NCBI GenBank assembly: GCA_017453505.1
Contig: JAFTEU010000060.1
Location: 1 to 53,379, forward strand
Source: Muribaculaceae bacterium
GTDB lineage: Bacteria > Bacteroidota > Bacteroidia > Bacteroidales > Muribaculaceae
Direction of reading: 5' to 3'
Length of the DNA: 53,379 bases
Within the stretch, counting starts at the first letter, position 1. Every line of letters starts with the position of its first letter. The translations under genes were made by a program, and so were the position numbers. Below the pieces are notes generated by a model. It did not search any database, was not told the origin of the DNA, and saw only the letters and a list, made by a program, of their open reading frames with translations. Shown here one piece after another: positions 1 through 7,778 of the stretch.

Positions 1-15
1 ACAACAGCAATCGAT

Positions 16-206
16 GGGCCTCGTAGAGGGCCACTCACAGCGACAAGCGCACAATAGTATAATCACATAATTCTTACGTTATTGGCCCTCTACGAGGCCC
101 GTTTCGGTTCTATCTTGCTTTCCCCAGGCCACACGAGGTCTTCGACCTGTGCGCCCTGGGGTTGGTACAAGTCAAGGCCGCTGGCCTTGTGCAGGCCTTC
201 GACCTG
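16..206. repeat. Partial copy of mirrored multi-hairpin repeat element
   Basis: This is a series of short palindromes. An exact 17-bp inverted pair lies at 16-32 and 84-100 (core GGCCCTCTACGAGGCCC). It is followed by hairpins at 122-161 (CCCCAGG...CCTGGGG), 173-189 (CAAGGCC-GCT-GGCCTTG) and 191-206 (GCAGGCC-TTC-GACCTGC). The same order of hairpins occurs at 37535-37657, where a mirror-image left arm precedes it. Here the left arm would lie before base 1, so this is the right part of a copy cut by the window edge. It is noncoding; open frames across it come from the repeat. Confidence 0.85.
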
Positions 207-272
207 CTAAATTTTCCCCGGACACTGATAGTTGTTTTTGGTGATTATGCATCTTGAATGCTGTTTTTTTTG

Positions 273-280
273 TATCTTCG
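273..280 (+). promoter_or_regulatory. -7 promoter box for DUF2027-Smr gene
   Basis: TATCTTCG followed by C lies 23 bases before the start codon. It matches the Bacteroidetes -7 consensus TAnnTTTG except for one C. The same variant occurs before the OPT gene. No clear -33 TTTG is placed at the usual spacing. Confidence 0.5.
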
Positions 281-303
281 CAGCCTATAAAAGCGAAATC
301 ATC

Positions 304-1380
304 ATGAATGTAAAGATTAACGATATCGTGCGCTTCCTCAACGACGTGGGAGGCGGACGCGTGGCAAGGATTGACGGAAAGACCGTCTATGTGGAGGATC
401 AGGACGGCTTTGAGCGCCCTGCGCTTGAGAAGGAACTGGTTGTTGTGGGGCAGGCAGGAACCAAGGCTTCGGCCTATGAACGTCCGCTCGACATCCGCAC
501 CCGACAAGTGGAGCCCGACAAGCCCGCTCCCCGGCCCAAAATGGAGCCTGAGCCCACACTGCCCATCGAGGAGACCCCCGAGGGCGAGGTGCTCAACGTC
601 GTGCTGGGCTATGAGGCACGCGAGATCAAGCACCTGAACACGACCACGTTCTATGCCACGCTGGTCAACGACTCCAACTATTTCCTCTATTTCACCTACA
701 TGACCCGTGGCGACGGCGACGGTGAGTGGAAAACCCGCTATCATGGCATCGTTGAGCCTAACATCCAGGTGGAACTCGAGGAGTTTGGGCACGATGACCT
801 CAACGACATGACCCACATCGCCGTGCAGTATGTGGCCTTCAAGCAGGGCAAGGGCTTCAAACTCAAGAATCCCGCCCTCATCGAGCAGCGCCTGGACGTG
901 ACCAAGTTCTACAAGGTGCATTGCTTCCACGAGAACCCTTACTTTGAAGTGCCGGTTATCGCCGTGGAGATAGTCACCAACGACCGTCCTGCCCGCCAGA
1001 TGCGCATCGACAGCGGCGAGCTCGAGCGCGCCATGAAGGAGAAGAAACGCCTTGACCGCCCGCAGCGCAAGCCCGTGCAGAAGAAAACCGACCCCAACGG
1101 CATCATCGTGCAGGACCTGCACATCACCTCGCTGCTCGACAACCTGAACGGCATGACGCCTGGTGCCATCCTGGAGTACCAGATGGACAAATTCCGCGAG
1201 GTGATGGATGCCAACCTGAGTAAGCACGGCCAGCGCATCGTCTTCATCCACGGCAAGGGCGAGGGCAAGCTGCGCCAGCACCTGCTGGGCGAACTCAAGC
1301 GCCGCTATCCCCGCTGCACCGCCCAGGATGCCAGCTTCCGCGAGTACGGCTTCGGTGCCACCCAGGTCACCATCCACTAA
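304..1380 (+). CDS. DUF2027 / Smr-domain protein
   Basis: The 358-residue cytoplasmic protein begins MNVKINDIVRFLNDVGGG and has no signal peptide. The N-terminal part (about 1-70) is the small beta-rich domain seen in Bacteroidetes DUF2027 proteins. The middle (about 100-240) is a beta-rich DUF2027 body. The last ~85 residues are an Smr (small MutS-related) domain, shown by the DLHI motif and the HGKGEGKLR loop, which correspond to the DxH and HGxG motifs of Smr nucleases. Smr domains bind or nick nucleic acids, but the role of the DUF2027 fusion is not established. ATG 304 is chosen because upstream in-frame residues are hydrophobic/Cys-rich and unlike the family, and a -7-like box lies at 273. 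The gene stands alone and faces the convergent LRR gene. Confidence 0.85.
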   Translation: MNVKINDIVRFLNDVGGGRVARIDGKTVYVEDQDGFERPALEKELVVVGQAGTKASAYERPLDIRTRQVEPDKPAPRPKMEPEPTLPIEETPEGEVLNVVLGYEAREIKHLNTTTFYATLVNDSNYFLYFTYMTRGDGDGEWKTRYHGIVEPNIQVELEEFGHDDLNDMTHIAVQYVAFKQGKGFKLKNPALIEQRLDVTKFYKVHCFHENPYFEVPVIAVEIVTNDRPARQMRIDSGELERAMKEKKRLDRPQRKPVQKKTDPNGIIVQDLHITSLLDNLNGMTPGAILEYQMDKFREVMDANLSKHGQRIVFIHGKGEGKLRQHLLGELKRRYPRCTAQDASFREYGFGATQVTIH

Positions 1381-1418
1381 CTTCAAAGCAAAGACAACCC
1401 AAACTGAAAGTTTAAAAA

Positions 1419-1490
1419 GAAAACAATAAATACAATAAGTACAATTACCTGATTTCCATCAGTTTGTATTTATTGTATTTATTTGTTTTC
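1419..1490. terminator. Long AT-rich hairpin downstream of DUF2027-Smr gene
   Basis: The left arm starts at 1419 (GAAAACAATAAATACAATA) and is repeated in inverted form ending at 1490, with one extra T in the right arm. A small inner hairpin CTGAT-TTCC-ATCAG (1450-1463) caps the loop. Runs of T follow at about 1495. It probably acts as a transcription terminator, but it is unusually long (72 nt) and AT-rich. Confidence 0.55.
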
Positions 1491-1516
1491 CCACTTTTTT
1501 ATTGACGTGCAGCTGT

Positions 1517-1544
1517 AAAATCGTTTAACGTGTCAAACGATTTT
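1517..1544. terminator. Hairpin terminator
   Basis: AAAATCGTTT and AAACGATTTT form a perfect 10-bp stem around an 8-base loop, with T-rich sequence after it on the plus strand. It is a second terminator-like hairpin between the convergent genes ending at 1380 and 1683. Confidence 0.6.
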
Positions 1545-1630
1545 TGTCAAAATTTGTTTTGTGCTCAAAACAACATCCCCCTATGACTCTTTGGGTTTCT
1601 GTATTAAAAAGCCAGAGAGAAACAGTATCA

Positions 1631-1675
1631 ATCAGGGCGTGCCATCATGAAGTTTGCTTGACGGCACGCCCTGAT
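1631..1675 (-). terminator. Terminator of the LRR-dockerin gene
   Basis: ATCAGGGCGTGCC (from 1631) pairs perfectly with GGCACGCCCTGAT (ending 1675). It lies just beyond the stop codon at 1683 of the minus-strand gene. Confidence 0.75.
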
Positions 1676-1682
1676 GGTCCTT

Positions 1683-3194
1683 TTACCAAGTGCCCGATAG
1701 CAGATAGTCGATGAGCGCCACCACGTCATCGATTGTCACCTGGCCGTCGCCATTACAATCGGCATTCGCCACATCTTCTAATGAAGCATTACCACTCAAC
1801 AGGTAGTCAATCAAGGCCACCACATCATCGATAGTCACTTGACCGTCACCATTGACATCGCCAGCGACGACATCCTCACCAATAGCGACGATATGGAAGA
1901 ACTTTTTCCAAACAGGAGCTAGCCGATAAGCCTGAAGTGACTCTTTGGGCACATACAGGACTGTGTTTGAATAGGTCTCAGGTGAAAATATGTCCGCATA
2001 AGGGCAAGACAATACAGGTGGTATCACTGCATAACTTATCACCAGCTCGAGGTCGTTGTCTTCATCCGTATCTTTATAAAATAATCTGCCTGCCGTAATC
2101 GACTGAACATCGCTTCCTATATATACTCTTCTTAATCTCTCGTTCTTCCCAAAAAGAAGAGCGCCGTAACCCTCGTGAGTTGTATTATTTGTGCGTGCAG
2201 AATAATTCCGTACATTCCAAAATACGGTTTCTATAGAATCGCATTCTAAAAAAGCCGTACTACTTATATAATTAATTGAATTGGGCAGCGAAACATAATG
2301 GAGGCCGGTTCTAGCAAAAGCTAATTCACCGATGGTCGTCACCGAATTGGGAATATCCACGGAATATAGATTACTACAATACTGGAAAGCACAATCACCA
2401 ATGTATGTCACCGAATTGGGAATATCCACGGAATATAGATTACTACACCATCTGAAAGCATCCTGACCAATGGTTGTCACCGAGCTGGGAATATCCACCG
2501 AATAAAGACTACTACATCCCACGAAAGCTTCCGCACCAATGGTTGTCACCGAATTGGGAATATCCACCGAATATAGACTACTACATCCCGCGAAAGCACC
2601 ATAACCAATTGTTGTGACGGTGTTTGGAATAGAGAATCTTGTTAAACTGACGCACCCTACGAATCCAGGAGAAGAGTGATCATAACTATGAGGCTCAGTG
2701 TCACCTCCAATGCGGGTTACACAACTAGGTAGAGTCACACTGGTCAGATTTGTGCAACCTACAAACGAAATTGTATTACATCGTTTATATTTATTATCGT
2801 CAAGGGCAAAGTAATACACGTTCATCCCACTAGGAATTGAAACACTGGTTATACAAGTACTATACGAAAAACTCTGTCTATCCACCCCAACGACAGGGCC
2901 AGTCCGATAAAAAACATTACCATTAATATCCTGAAAACGCAGAGTGATTGATGTTGGAACTGAAACGTCAGTGGAGGTTAGGTTTTCATAACCGTCACTC
3001 CAATCCCCTAAGTATACATGGGGGTATGTGAGAATAGCACTGTCTATTTTTATATCGTTTGCGGTATAATCATAAAATAAAACGTACCATAATTCATCAT
3101 TTACACGAAATTCTTCTTGGGGAAATACTTCTTGTGACCACACGAACACTGATATAGTCAGAAGGAAAAACTTAATAAAAAAAGACCTTTTCAT
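1683..3194 (-). CDS. BspA-like leucine-rich-repeat surface protein with dockerin-like repeats
   Basis: The 503-residue protein begins MKRSFFIKFFLL, a typical signal peptide ending near residue 26. Residues ~130-370 hold at least six LRR_5 (BspA/TpLRR-type) repeats of the form SVTTIG..AF..CS.LYSVDIPN, several nearly identical. The C terminus (about 440-503) has two tandem dockerin type I-like calcium-binding repeats, each with GDVNGDGQVTIDDVVALIDY-like sequence (DxNxDGxV...DD). BspA-type LRRs mediate surface adhesion in oral and gut Bacteroidetes and trichomonads; here a surface or extracellular role is inferred. An earlier in-frame ATG at 3416 is rejected because the signal peptide begins at 3194. 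The gene is clearly more AT-rich than its neighbours (many ATA, TTA, AGA codons), which suggests transfer or recent expansion. Confidence 0.8.
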   Translation of the reverse strand: MKRSFFIKFFLLTISVFVWSQEVFPQEEFRVNDELWYVLFYDYTANDIKIDSAILTYPHVYLGDWSDGYENLTSTDVSVPTSITLRFQDINGNVFYRTGPVVGVDRQSFSYSTCITSVSIPSGMNVYYFALDDNKYKRCNTISFVGCTNLTSVTLPSCVTRIGGDTEPHSYDHSSPGFVGCVSLTRFSIPNTVTTIGYGAFAGCSSLYSVDIPNSVTTIGAEAFVGCSSLYSVDIPSSVTTIGQDAFRWCSNLYSVDIPNSVTYIGDCAFQYCSNLYSVDIPNSVTTIGELAFARTGLHYVSLPNSINYISSTAFLECDSIETVFWNVRNYSARTNNTTHEGYGALLFGKNERLRRVYIGSDVQSITAGRLFYKDTDEDNDLELVISYAVIPPVLSCPYADIFSPETYSNTVLYVPKESLQAYRLAPVWKKFFHIVAIGEDVVAGDVNGDGQVTIDDVVALIDYLLSGNASLEDVANADCNGDGQVTIDDVVALIDYLLSGTW

Positions 3195-3480
3195 CTTACT
3201 ATTTGCCGTTATTAGAAGCGTCTCAGCCCTAGAGCCTCTAGAAATAAACGCGAAAAAGCGTGGACTGAATTTGCCACACCTTCTTTGGAGGTCCTGAGAA
3301 AACCCTGAAATGCAGATGCACAAAAACGGCCCACGCATATAGCGCAGAAACCGCTTTGCAATTCTTCGCATTTCATCTTGAAAGTTTCTCAGGTTTCCAA
3401 AGAGAGCGAAAAGCAAAACGCTTTTTAGTTACTAAAATGTCTGTGAAGGCAGGTCAAGCACATGCAACGCCTCCTGCTTC
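3195..3480 (-). promoter_or_regulatory. Long 5' leader of LRR-dockerin gene with inverted repeat
   Basis: A -7 box (3494-3486) implies a transcript leader of about 285 nt before the start at 3194. Within it, 3283-3300 and 3385-3403 form an inverted repeat (TTCTCAGG..TCCAAAG type, about 15 of 18 matched with a small gap) that could fold into a stem with an ~84-nt loop. A short CTAGA pair with 9-bp spacing lies at 3229-3242. No convincing coding sequence is seen on either strand. Its role as a structured or regulatory leader is inference. Confidence 0.4.
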
Positions 3481-3485
3481 ACCCT

Positions 3486-3494
3486 GCAAAGATA
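3486..3494 (-). promoter_or_regulatory. -7 promoter box for LRR-dockerin gene
   Basis: On the minus strand the sequence reads TATCTTTGC, an exact match to the Bacteroidetes -7 consensus TAnnTTTGC. It is the only good box upstream of the gene and sits about 290 bases from its start codon. From 3495 to 3706 no gene is seen; the stretch has repeated GGTTGTC words near 3624-3690. Confidence 0.6.
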
Positions 3495-3706
3495 ATGCAA
3501 TTATCAGTAAACAGCAAACATTGAGTGCTGAAATGACTTTAAATTTGCAAGAAGGCTTGTGTAAATTTAAAGTCGGTGAAGGGTCAACAAGCGACTGGTC
3601 AATTGATGTCAATCAATAAAAAGGTTGTTGTGGTTGTCATTCATGTTGTCATGGTTGTCTGATAAAAAGGAGGAGGTTGTCTGAAAAGAGGATAGGTTAT
3701 CTGATG

Positions 3707-4417
3707 TTACTTGAGGATAGGGAAGCGGAATTGGCGCAGTTGGCGTTCCAGGTCACGCTCGTGGCCGCCGGTGTACCGGTTGCACAGGGCATGGAACTCA
3801 GGGGAGTGGTTCATGTGGGTGAGGTGGGCAAGCTCATGGCAGATGATGTAGCGGATGAGCGCCTCGGGCATGAACATGAGGTTGCGCGACAGCTGGATGA
3901 CCCGTTTGGCCGTGCAATGACCCAACTTGCGCATGCCGCGCCCCACTTCAAAGCCCGCTGGGGCCACACCCAACTCCTCGGCCACTTGGCGGGCTAACGG
4001 CAACAACGAGGCATGAGCCTGCACCTCCATGGCACGACCGATGACACTCGAAATCGTACGCTTGATGCCCTCGTCACCCAGGTCGGCACTCTCGTGGACT
4101 TGCAGGTGCAGGGTATCGCCCTCCCAGTGATTGAGGATATAGCCAGGCATGCGGCTCTGCGACTCAATGACCACACGGCACTTGTAGCACTCGATGACCT
4201 GCCCGACAGTGAAAGTAACCCCTGCAGGTTGTGGCAGGCGGCGCAACCCTTCACGGTTGATGTCCACCATGCGCTGCAGGTCGGCCACCGACACGCCCAG
4301 CGGGGCCCGCATCAGCAGGTTGCCGTCGGCATGATAAGTGAACCGCACCGAGGTCATGCCTCGGCGCAGTTCCACATGTATCTTCCCAAATTCCTTGTCC
4401 TCGATATAACCTCGCAT
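3707..4417 (-). CDS. YgjP-like (SprT-type) zinc metallopeptidase-domain protein
   Basis: The 236-residue protein belongs to the YgjP-like metallopeptidase family (DUF45, M48-like fold). The C-terminal part has HELAHLTHMNHSPEFH: HExxH supplies two zinc ligands and the catalytic Glu, and the downstream NHSpeF element is typical of the family. No signal peptide is present, so it is cytoplasmic; the substrate is unknown. ATG 4417 (MRGYIEDKEFGK) is chosen. A longer reading that runs up through the LKPLKPLKP stretch and into trpS is rejected, because those residues come from a 9-bp tandem repeat and from trpS DNA. It follows trpS by 52 bases on the same strand and may be co-transcribed with it. Confidence 0.75.
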   Translation of the reverse strand: MRGYIEDKEFGKIHVELRRGMTSVRFTYHADGNLLMRAPLGVSVADLQRMVDINREGLRRLPQPAGVTFTVGQVIECYKCRVVIESQSRMPGYILNHWEGDTLHLQVHESADLGDEGIKRTISSVIGRAMEVQAHASLLPLARQVAEELGVAPAGFEVGRGMRKLGHCTAKRVIQLSRNLMFMPEALIRYIICHELAHLTHMNHSPEFHALCNRYTGGHERDLERQLRQFRFPILK

Positions 4418-4422
4418 CGCTC

Positions 4423-4464
4423 TTAAGGGCTTTAAGGGCTTTAAGGGCTTTAAGGGCCTTAGGG
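4423..4464. repeat. 9-bp tandem repeat between trpS and the metallopeptidase
   Basis: TTTAAGGGC is repeated about four times in perfect 9-bp register, with degenerate ends. It lies wholly in the 52-bp spacer between two minus-strand genes. Such a microsatellite can vary in copy number and could change spacing in the transcript. Confidence 0.85.
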
Positions 4465-4469
4465 AATTG

Positions 4470-5546
4470 TTAGAACTTGGTGATTCCCATGATCTCGCGT
4501 ACGTCGGCCAGGGTCTTGCTGGCACGGGCACGGGCACGCTCGGCACCCATCTCGAGGACGCGGTGCAGGTAGGCGCTGTCGTTCTCGATGTCGAGGATGC
4601 GCTCACGGATGGGCGTGGTCAAGGCCACGATGTCCTCGGCAATCTCCTTCTTGAGGTCGCCGTAACGTATCGAGCAGTTGTTATAGGCCTCGGTGAAGTA
4701 TTCCACCTTGTCGGGAGTGCCGACGAGCTTGAGGATCGTGAAGAGGTTCTGGACAGGCTCGGCCATGGGCTGGTTAGGCTCGGTGGGGCCACCGTCGGTC
4801 ACGGCGCGCATCACCTTCTTGCGGATGGCTTTCTCCTCATCCACCAGATAGATGCAGTTGCCCTCGCTCTTGCCCATCTTGCCGCTGCCGTCCAGGCCGG
4901 GCACCTTGACGGGCGCGCTACCGAAGTTGAAGTTCTGCGGCTCCTTGAAATACTCAGTCTTGTAGAACGAGTTGAAGCGGCGGGCAAAGCGGCGCGTCAG
5001 CTCCAGATGCTGCTCCTGGTCCTTACCCACGGGCACAAAGTCAGCGCGCTGGATGAGGATATCCACGGCCATCAGGGTGGGATAAGTCAGCAGGCCGGCA
5101 TTCACGCGCTTGTTGGTGCTGGCACCGATGATCTCCTTGGCCACGTCCTCGTCATCATCACCCTGTGTGGGAGCATTGATGCCAAGGGCCTTGCGGGCCT
5201 TATCCTTGAAGGCGGCGGTGCGCATCAGCTCGCCGATGCCCACGTGCATATTCAGCAGCAGATACATCTCGCTCACCTCGGGCACATCGCTCTGCACAAA
5301 GATGGTCGATTTCTCGGGGTCAAGGCCAGCGGCCAGGTACTCGGCCAGGATGTGGCGCACGTTGGTGTGCAGCTCCTTGGGGTCGGGGTTTGTCGTTAGG
5401 GCGTGCAGGTCGGCGATGAAGTAGTAACTGTCATACTTACCCTCGTTCTGCATCTTCACGAAGTTACTCAAGGCGCCCAGGTAGTTTCCCAGGTGCAACT
5501 GCCCCGTGGGACGTATTCCGCTTAAAACAATCTTCTTGTTATCCAT
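4470..5546 (-). CDS. trpS: Tryptophanyl-tRNA synthetase
   Basis: The 358-residue class Ic aminoacyl-tRNA synthetase charges tRNA-Trp. The HIGH-type motif appears as PTGQLHLGN (about residues 13-21), followed by the Rossmann-fold core. The KMSKS loop reads KMGKSEG (near residue 200), and the C-terminal helical anticodon-binding part is complete. An acidic insertion (TQGDDDEDVAKEIIG, near 130) is typical of Bacteroidales homologues as far as I recall. ATG 5546 is preferred to a TTG six bases upstream because AGGA lies at suitable distance before it. A -7 box at 5588-5580 drives it, divergent from the kinase gene. Confidence 0.95.
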   Translation of the reverse strand: MDNKKIVLSGIRPTGQLHLGNYLGALSNFVKMQNEGKYDSYYFIADLHALTTNPDPKELHTNVRHILAEYLAAGLDPEKSTIFVQSDVPEVSEMYLLLNMHVGIGELMRTAAFKDKARKALGINAPTQGDDDEDVAKEIIGASTNKRVNAGLLTYPTLMAVDILIQRADFVPVGKDQEQHLELTRRFARRFNSFYKTEYFKEPQNFNFGSAPVKVPGLDGSGKMGKSEGNCIYLVDEEKAIRKKVMRAVTDGGPTEPNQPMAEPVQNLFTILKLVGTPDKVEYFTEAYNNCSIRYGDLKKEIAEDIVALTTPIRERILDIENDSAYLHRVLEMGAERARARASKTLADVREIMGITKF

Positions 5547-5579
5547 ATTCAAATTCCTGTAATCTTATTTAACCGAATT

Positions 5580-5588
5580 GCAAAGGTA
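5580..5588 (-). promoter_or_regulatory. -7 promoter box for trpS
   Basis: The minus strand reads TACCTTTGC, an exact consensus match, 34 bases upstream of the trpS start. It is divergent from the kinase promoter less than 40 bp away. Confidence 0.65.
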
Positions 5589-5616
5589 ATCATTATTTTT
5601 GAATCAAGAAAATGTG

Positions 5617-5625
5617 TATCTTTGC
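5617..5625 (+). promoter_or_regulatory. -7 promoter box for the kinase gene
   Basis: TATCTTTGC is an exact consensus match, 30 bases before the kinase start codon at 5655. Confidence 0.65.
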
Positions 5626-5654
5626 ATTCTAAATAAAACTACTGCTTTGCGACA

Positions 5655-7082
5655 ATGACAACCGACTCGGGATGGGATAACGAGATGAAAACGGCTGATG
5701 TGGGTCACACCTTCACCGACATCACGCCGCTGGGCGGACATCAACACGGCTACTGCGACGTGTACCGTGCCCGCCGTCATGGCAAGTGGCACGTCCTGAA
5801 GGCCTTGAAGCCGCAGTATCGCGACACACCTGCCTGCCAGGCCATGCTGCGCAAGGAGTTTGACATCGGTTTCCAGTTGTCGCACGTCGGCATTGCCGCC
5901 ACTCTGGGGCTGGAAGATGTGGATTCCCTGGGTCAATGCATTATCGAGGAATGGGTGGACGGCGTGAGACTAGACCAATTCATTGCCCGTGAAGATTACA
6001 CCGCCGCCAAGGCCCGGGACATCATTGTGCAGTTGTGCGAGGTGTTGAAATATATCCATGCCCACCAGGTGATACACCGCGACCTCAAGCCCAGCAACAT
6101 CCTCATCACAGCCGACGGCGACCGCGTCAAGGTCATCGACTTTGGCGTGAGCGATACCGCCAGTCACACGATCTTCAAGGGGCCTGCGGGAACCCAAGAC
6201 TTCACCGCCCCCGAATTGCTGGCAGGTCAAGCGGCCGACTCCCGTGCCGACCTCTACTCCCTGGGCATCATCATCAGACTGATAAACAGCCACCTGCCTC
6301 GTGCCGATCGACAGTTATCCAAGTTTGCCCAATGGTGCAGTATGGCCGATCGTGACCAGCGCCCAGCAGGAGCCAACCAGGTGCTGGACGCCCTCCAGCG
6401 CCCCACCAAGTCGCTCCGCTATATTTTCATTGCCGCCGGTATATTTGCCACATTGCTGATCGCGACGGCAATAGCGATGGTCATCAAGTTTGGCCAGCCC
6501 AAGCAAGAAACTCCTGCCAATGCGCCCGCAGACGACACTACAGCAGTAATTGACACCATAGTTGACACCACTCTAGTCGATACCACCCGGGCTAATGCAA
6601 CCGAAGTCAGCACAACCGATGGCACCAACGACAGAGCAGAAACTGGCTCTCAGTCTGCCCAACCTTCTCAACCTGCTCAGGAACCCGCCCAAAAAGAAAC
6701 GACCGACAAGTTGTCACCCTTAGTACGCCAGAAATTCATGGCCAAGGCCGCCAGCGTGGGGATGCTCGAGGCTATCGGCTACAAGGATGAACTTGACGAG
6801 ACACTCAGGCTTCAAGGCAAGGATGCCTTTGACAACGATATTACCGAATTCTTGAAAGACAGAATCGAGGGCCGCCTCGTTCACGAGGCTAACAACATGT
6901 TTATCAATGATTTGGGACATAACAAGGCCATGCGTGAATTCCTGCTCACACCCGAGGGGAAGCGCATGTTGAGCGCGGGGCGCAAGGTGGCCTTTGAGTA
7001 TGCTCAAGATAGGCTACATCAACTTTACCCCGATCTGGACATCCCCCCCTTCCCCTACAACAAAACCGAATGGTTCGACTAA
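5655..7082 (+). CDS. Transmembrane eukaryotic-type Ser/Thr protein kinase
   Basis: The 475-residue protein has an N-terminal Hanks-type kinase domain (about 20-250). The ATP-binding Lys is K49 (VLKAL), the likely alpha-C Glu is E68, the catalytic loop is HRDLKPSN (141-148), the metal-binding motif is DFG (162-164), and APE (185-187) closes the activation segment. The glycine-rich loop is weak (LGGHQHG). A single membrane helix spans about 256-278. A Thr/Asp/Gln-rich linker follows, then an ~120-residue mostly helical outer domain with no family I recognise (about 355-475). The layout suggests a sensor kinase, with the kinase in the cytoplasm and the helical domain in the periplasm. It is convergent with two zinc-ribbon membrane proteins, which may be functional partners (inference). 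The ligand and substrates are unknown. Confidence 0.85.
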   Translation: MTTDSGWDNEMKTADVGHTFTDITPLGGHQHGYCDVYRARRHGKWHVLKALKPQYRDTPACQAMLRKEFDIGFQLSHVGIAATLGLEDVDSLGQCIIEEWVDGVRLDQFIAREDYTAAKARDIIVQLCEVLKYIHAHQVIHRDLKPSNILITADGDRVKVIDFGVSDTASHTIFKGPAGTQDFTAPELLAGQAADSRADLYSLGIIIRLINSHLPRADRQLSKFAQWCSMADRDQRPAGANQVLDALQRPTKSLRYIFIAAGIFATLLIATAIAMVIKFGQPKQETPANAPADDTTAVIDTIVDTTLVDTTRANATEVSTTDGTNDRAETGSQSAQPSQPAQEPAQKETTDKLSPLVRQKFMAKAASVGMLEAIGYKDELDETLRLQGKDAFDNDITEFLKDRIEGRLVHEANNMFINDLGHNKAMREFLLTPEGKRMLSAGRKVAFEYAQDRLHQLYPDLDIPPFPYNKTEWFD

Positions 7083-7162
7083 CACTCCAAAGCATCAGGC
7101 TATTGCCTAATGAGAGGGCATCGAGTTTGAAGTGATTCCCTCGTCCAATCAATAATCAGGGT

Positions 7163-7765
7163 TTAATAAAACTCATGATTTGACTCATAGGAAGAACAGT
7201 TAAACGTCACCAAGCAATTGATGCAGATGTGAGAATCCAACGCCCCTACAAACACCCTGCAACCACAGTTATTCCTACAATACCCTTTATGATACCGCAA
7301 CTTACCTGTCCCTCCACAGATGTCGCATCGGCTATCGACACCGCCACCAGTGCCATTACAAGCATGGCACTTTTCTATTTCCTCTTGACTTGCACTACTG
7401 CTATAGGACGACGAGGAAGACGACGAGGAAGAGGAGGAGGAGCCGTACCCGTAGCCTTTGCTGCTTCTTGAGCTGGATTCATCATAATATTCAAATCTCT
7501 CACGCTCCTCCCCAGCTTTGGATTTATCACCAGCCGAGAAGTAAATGATAATAAAGACAATTGCGACAGCTGCCACGCCGAGAATCACTTTTATAACATT
7601 GTTTTCACTTGATGTCGCTGTGGAACGCTCATGAGCTGCATCCTGCAAGGCATTATTACTTGCAGGACGCACAATACCATCGACCCAATGCTTACAATGG
7701 ATACACTTGCGGGCCTGAGCCTTGATGGGCTGGCCGCAGTGCGGACAATTCTTCATCTCTTCCAT
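7163..7765 (-). CDS. Zinc-ribbon / single-TM / DnaJ-type zinc-finger protein
   Basis: The protein is about 200 residues, starting MEEMKNCPHCGQP. An N-terminal zinc ribbon (CPHCG...CIHC) is followed by one membrane helix (VIKVILGVAAVAIVFIIIYF). A low-complexity linker rich in Ser (12 consecutive Ser) and Gly/Tyr comes next, then a Cys-rich C-terminal part with CHACNGTGG and CDICGGTG, two CxxCxGxG motifs as in the DnaJ zinc finger, and further CGC and CINC cysteines. The start at 7765 lies 13 bases after the stop of the upstream gene, so the two form an operon. A longer reading from 7840 overlaps that gene and is less likely. It is probably a membrane-tethered zinc protein; its function is unknown. 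Confidence 0.65.
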   Translation of the reverse strand: MEEMKNCPHCGQPIKAQARKCIHCKHWVDGIVRPASNNALQDAAHERSTATSSENNVIKVILGVAAVAIVFIIIYFSAGDKSKAGEERERFEYYDESSSRSSKGYGYGSSSSSSSSSSSSYSSSASQEEIEKCHACNGTGGGVDSRCDICGGTGKLRYHKGYCRNNCGCRVFVGALDSHICINCLVTFNCSSYESNHEFY

Positions 7766-7778
7766 TGGACGATAACGA

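Noticed and set aside
172-1386. Long open frame of about 400 codons antisense to the DUF2027-Smr gene
   Set aside because: It is the mirror of a well-supported gene in GC-rich, codon-biased DNA, has low-complexity Leu/Val/His-rich composition and no family.
3356-3619. 87-codon plus-strand frame between the LRR and metallopeptidase genes
   Set aside because: It lies over the leader and promoter of the minus-strand gene, has no start signal and no protein-like pattern.
4423-4464. CRISPR-like array
   Set aside because: The unit is 9 bp without unique spacers and no cas gene is present; it is a microsatellite.
3707-4606. Longer start for the YgjP-like gene
   Set aside because: The extra residues (LKPLKPLKP) come from a 9-bp spacer repeat and from inside trpS.
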